Shown: positions 61,671 to 64,000 of the stretch, piece after piece
How the letters are laid out: each line of letters begins with the position of its first letter
How positions within the stretch are numbered: the stretch's first letter is position 1
Assembly (NCBI RefSeq): GCF_000445105.1
Contig: NZ_ATDP01000087.1
Span: 7,501-71,500, forward strand
Length of the DNA stretch: 64,000 nt
Direction: 5' to 3'
Source: Sphingobium lactosutens DS20
GTDB lineage: Bacteria > Pseudomonadota > Alphaproteobacteria > Sphingomonadales > Sphingomonadaceae
Made by a program: the position numbers and the translations under genes
Notes under the pieces: model-generated
Told to the model about the DNA's origin: nothing
Databases searched by the model: none
The model's input: the letters and a program-made list of their open reading frames with translations, nothing else

Positions 61671-61683
61671 AGACATTCTGTCT
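61671..61683. promoter_or_regulatory. inverted repeat before the glutathione transferase operon
   Basis: AGACA-TTC-TGTCT ends 6 bp before the first start codon; a second TGTCTAA half-site stands at 61656-61662. It could be an operator overlapping the leader. No other strong signal is visible in the 84-bp gap after the IS element. Confidence 0.35.
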
Positions 61684-61689
61684 AAAACT

Positions 61690-62322
61690 ATGATCAAACT
61701 GCACACATGGACAACGCCCAACGGGCGAAAGGTATCGATCGCGCTGGAAGAGCTGGGGCTGGAGTACGAAGTCGTGCCGGTGGACCTGTCAAAGGACGAG
61801 CAGCTTTCACCCGCATTCCTGCAGCTCAATCCCAACAACAAGATTCCCGTGATCGAGGACAGTCAGGGCCCCGGCGGGCGGCCGCTGGTGCTGTTCGAGT
61901 CGGGCGCGATCCTGATCTACTTGGCGGAGAAGACTGGCAAGCTGCTCCCTGCCAGTGCCCAGGATCGCTACCTGGCACTGCAGTGGCTTATGTTCCAGAT
62001 GGGTGGGGTCGGTCCCATGTTCGGCCAGACCCATCACTTCCGCCGCTTTGCATCGGGTGAAGCTTATCCTCTCAAGCGCTTCTCGAATGAGACGCATCGC
62101 CTCTACCGAGTGCTAGAGGGGCAGCTGCGGACCCACCGCTACCTGGCGGGCAGCGAATACGGCATTGCCGACATCGCCATCTATCCCTGGGTGGACCGCT
62201 TCGAACTGCACGACATCTCATGGGACAGTCTGCCCAGCGTTAAGCGCTGGTTCGACGAGGTGGGCGCACGGCCTGCCGTGCAGCGCGGCATGAGCATTCC
62301 CCACACCAGGAGGCCCGCATGA
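61690..62322 (+). CDS. glutathione S-transferase, YfcG/YghU-like (nu class)
   Basis: 210 aa. The N-terminal thioredoxin-like domain reads MIKLHTWTTPNGRKVSIALEELGLEYEVVPVDLSKDEQLSP, with the Thr-Pro-Asn active-site segment of the disulfide-reductase type, and NPNNKIPVIED before the cis-proline. ESGAILIYLAEKTGKLLP binds glutathione. The C-terminal helical domain has YGIADIAIYPWV. It overlaps the next transferase by 4 bases. In a chloroaromatic locus a dehalogenating or detoxifying role is likely; the substrate cannot be read from sequence. Confidence 0.88.
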   Translation: MIKLHTWTTPNGRKVSIALEELGLEYEVVPVDLSKDEQLSPAFLQLNPNNKIPVIEDSQGPGGRPLVLFESGAILIYLAEKTGKLLPASAQDRYLALQWLMFQMGGVGPMFGQTHHFRRFASGEAYPLKRFSNETHRLYRVLEGQLRTHRYLAGSEYGIADIAIYPWVDRFELHDISWDSLPSVKRWFDEVGARPAVQRGMSIPHTRRPA

Positions 62323-62933
62323 AAGTTCTCGGCCGGTTGAGTTCGCACAATGTGCAGAAGGTGATGTGGTGCGCAGCGGAACTCGGCATTGCCGTGGAGC
62401 GCACCGACGTAGGCGGCAAGTTTGGAGGCAACAAGGAAGACGCTTATCTGCGGCTCAATCCCAACGGCGTAGTGCCGACCCTGCTGGATGATGGCGTGGT
62501 TGTCTGGGAATCCAACACCATCCTGAGATATCTGTGCAATACGCATCCCACGAGCCTGTATCCCGCCGGTGCCGCGCAGAGATCTGAGGTCGAGCGCTGG
62601 ATGGACTGGCAGCTGACAACCCTGGTGGCCGGCATGGTCCCGCTGTTCCAGTCGATCGTGCGCACACCTAAGGAGCAGCACCAGTCAGAGCTGATTGCGC
62701 GCCACCGGACCACGTCTGCGACCGCGATGCGGATCATTGAATCGGCTCTCGCGCAAAGGCAGTACCTGGCAGGCGATGAATTCACGCTGGCAGACATCTG
62801 CATTGGGCCTTCGGTGTACCGCTGGTTCGAGCTGCCTATCGAACGTGAGGACCTTCCTGCGCTCGCTCGCTGGTACGAGGCCGCCAGGGCCAGGCCGGCT
62901 TTCCGCGAACAAGTCATGGTGGGCCTCTCGTGA
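62319..62933 (+). CDS. glutathione S-transferase
   Basis: 204 aa. MKVLGRLSSHNVQKVMWCAAELGIAVERTDVGGKFGGNK, with a serine active-site candidate at SSHN, NPNGVVPTLLDDGVVVWESNTILRYLC for glutathione binding, and the C-terminal ADICIGPSVYRW motif. It belongs to the broad bacterial theta-like group. Translationally coupled with the upstream transferase, it probably acts in the same process on a different intermediate. Confidence 0.88.
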   Translation: MKVLGRLSSHNVQKVMWCAAELGIAVERTDVGGKFGGNKEDAYLRLNPNGVVPTLLDDGVVVWESNTILRYLCNTHPTSLYPAGAAQRSEVERWMDWQLTTLVAGMVPLFQSIVRTPKEQHQSELIARHRTTSATAMRIIESALAQRQYLAGDEFTLADICIGPSVYRWFELPIEREDLPALARWYEAARARPAFREQVMVGLS

Positions 62934-62974
62934 ACTTGCGCCCAACTCACGTTCAACACTTCTGATCCCATCAC

Positions 62975-63943
62975 ATGAAAACTAATCGAATCCACCTGCT
63001 GCTGATCACCGCGTTCCTAGCCTCGGCGCAACTCGCAGCCGCGCAAACCTATCCGGACAAGCCGGTGCGCATCATCGTGCCCTTCGCCACGGGAACCGCC
63101 GGCGACACGATCTCGCGCCTGCTGGCCGACAGCATGTCCGGAAGCCTCAAGCAGCCTTTCATCGTGGAAAACCGCCCTGGCGCGGGCGGCAACGTCGGCA
63201 GTCAAGCAGCCGCGCGCAGCCCGGCCGACGGCTACACGATCCTAATGGCCGCAACACCCAACTTCGCGATCAACCAGACGCTATACAGCAAGGCGGCCGT
63301 GGGCTTCGATGCCGATGCAGACTTCAGGCCGCTGGGTTTGGCTATGTCCGCGCCCAATCTGATCGTGGCCAACAATGCGGTGCCATTCAAAGATTTCGCA
63401 GGCATGCTGGCCTACGCGCGAAAGAATCCTGGCCACCTGTCCTTCGGCTCCTACGCAGCCGGCAGCACCGGGCACCTAGCTGGCGCGATGATCAACGCGC
63501 AGGCGGGCATCGACCTGCTGCACATCGCCGCCAAGGATCCGCTGACTATGGTTGCCGGCGAACATATCCAGCTGGCGCTGGTCACCCCGACCGCCACGCT
63601 ACCGCTGGTGCGCGCGGGACGTCTCAAGGCCCTAGCCGTGACCTCGACCAGGCGCCTGTCCAGCGCGCAGGACATCCCCACTGTCAGCGAGTCCGGCTTG
63701 ACCGGCTTCGAGGCGACTGCTTGGTACGGCTATGTGGTGCCCAAGCGCACGCCCGATGCCATCGCACGCGTGCTGGAGACAGAGCTTGAGCGCGCGATCA
63801 ATTCGCCCAGGGCCAAAGAGTTCGCCAGAACTTCGGGCAACGAGATCACATGGATGAACGCCGCCACCTTCGGCGCCTACGTCAAGCAGGAGCGTGCGAA
63901 GTGGGGCGACGCTGTACGCCGCTCAGGCGCGCAGCCCGACTAG
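62975..63943 (+). CDS. Bug-family tripartite tricarboxylate transporter substrate-binding protein
   Basis: 322 aa with a signal peptide ending LAAAQ. The Bug fold is clear: YPDKPVRIIVPFATGTAGDTISRLLADSMSGSLKQPFIVENRPGAGGNVGSQAAARSPADGYTILMA, then a conserved middle (LSFGSYAAGSTGHLAGAMINAQAG) and GRLKALAVTSTRRLS. Bug proteins bind carboxylates or aromatic acids in the periplasm and are greatly expanded in Burkholderiales, which supports the foreign origin of this segment. No TctA/TctB membrane genes are visible. Confidence 0.92.
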   Translation: MKTNRIHLLLITAFLASAQLAAAQTYPDKPVRIIVPFATGTAGDTISRLLADSMSGSLKQPFIVENRPGAGGNVGSQAAARSPADGYTILMAATPNFAINQTLYSKAAVGFDADADFRPLGLAMSAPNLIVANNAVPFKDFAGMLAYARKNPGHLSFGSYAAGSTGHLAGAMINAQAGIDLLHIAAKDPLTMVAGEHIQLALVTPTATLPLVRAGRLKALAVTSTRRLSSAQDIPTVSESGLTGFEATAWYGYVVPKRTPDAIARVLETELERAINSPRAKEFARTSGNEITWMNAATFGAYVKQERAKWGDAVRRSGAQPD

Positions 63944-63949
63944 GCTCCC

Positions 63950-64000
63950 ATGCACACCCTTTACTACAGCCCGGGCGCCTGCTCGCTTGCATCGCACATC
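63950..64000 (+). CDS. third glutathione S-transferase, N-terminal fragment (cut by window edge)
   Basis: Seventeen codons from the ATG at 63950: MHTLYYSPGACSLASHI. The start LYYSPGACSLA is the classic opening of beta-class bacterial glutathione transferases, including the catalytic cysteine region. It lies 6 bp after the Bug gene stop and is probably in the same operon. Confidence 0.75.
   Translation, partial: MHTLYYSPGACSLASHI

Noticed and set aside
1..64000. tRNA or rRNA genes.
   Set aside because: No cloverleaf-like or rRNA-like sequence was noticed on either strand while reading the gaps.

Overview
The window reads as a sphingomonad (Sphingobium-like alphaproteobacterium) replicon, with about 10 kb of foreign, Burkholderiales-like DNA at the right end. 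I infer this from protein family content, gene order (purM-purN, DUF2066, hdaA, ppk, ppx), GANTC (CcrM-type) sites at the origin and paired TonB receptors. No database search was possible.

Left part (about 0.2-23.5 kb): a coherent periplasmic alcohol-oxidation regulon. It holds an ethanol-family PQQ dehydrogenase, a PedF-type cytochrome c, a dehydrogenase-associated periplasmic binding protein, an AldB/ExaC-type aldehyde dehydrogenase with DUF779, a FIST sensor with a hybrid kinase and a LuxR-type response regulator, a beta-propeller protein, a porin, two TonB receptors, and the SoxYZ-like/metallohydrolase/CxxxCW 'quinoprotein relay' set with pseudoazurin. The dehydrogenase has the extra aspartate typical of lanthanide-dependent enzymes. 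A 19-bp sequence is identical upstream of the dehydrogenase and the aldehyde dehydrogenase, and weaker versions precede several other genes of the set. A copB/copA copper pair follows. PQQ biosynthesis genes are not in the window.

Middle (23.5-33.3 kb): ybbA/ybbP-like ABC genes with a TesA-like esterase, then a plasmid-type replication and partition module: a DUF1612 protein, repA, parA and parB. Around repA there are iterons spaced by 22 bp, inverted iteron copies on the far side, a cluster of GANTC sites, an inverted repeat at the repA start and three copies of a 20-bp palindrome that is a strong parS candidate.

33.3-53.6 kb: a signalling cassette (hybrid kinase with three receiver domains, CheR, a REC-PAS-HWE kinase-REC protein), then housekeeping genes: nadB, a lone ABC ATPase, a DUF559 nuclease framed by inverted REP-like hairpins, purN fused to an MmcQ/YjbR domain, purM, DUF2066, hdaA, ppk, ppx, cytochrome c, pheA, a sterol-desaturase-family protein and DUF2141. 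Core genes within a few kb of a RepA/ParAB origin suggest a secondary chromosome (chromid) or an integrated plasmid.

53.6-64 kb: a complete 880-bp IS6100 without a target duplication marks the border to a catabolic segment. Leftward, a tightly overlapping operon encodes a YciI-like protein, maleylacetate reductase, (chloro)muconate cycloisomerase, dienelactone hydrolase and a two-subunit 3-oxoacid CoA-transferase. This is the lower modified ortho-cleavage (chlorocatechol-type) route from a muconate to 3-oxoadipyl-CoA. Its MarR-type regulator is split by an IS630 remnant. The divergent operon (two glutathione transferases, a Bug-type binding protein, a third transferase cut by the window edge) is separated from it by an IS407-group IS3 element with a clean CATT duplication.
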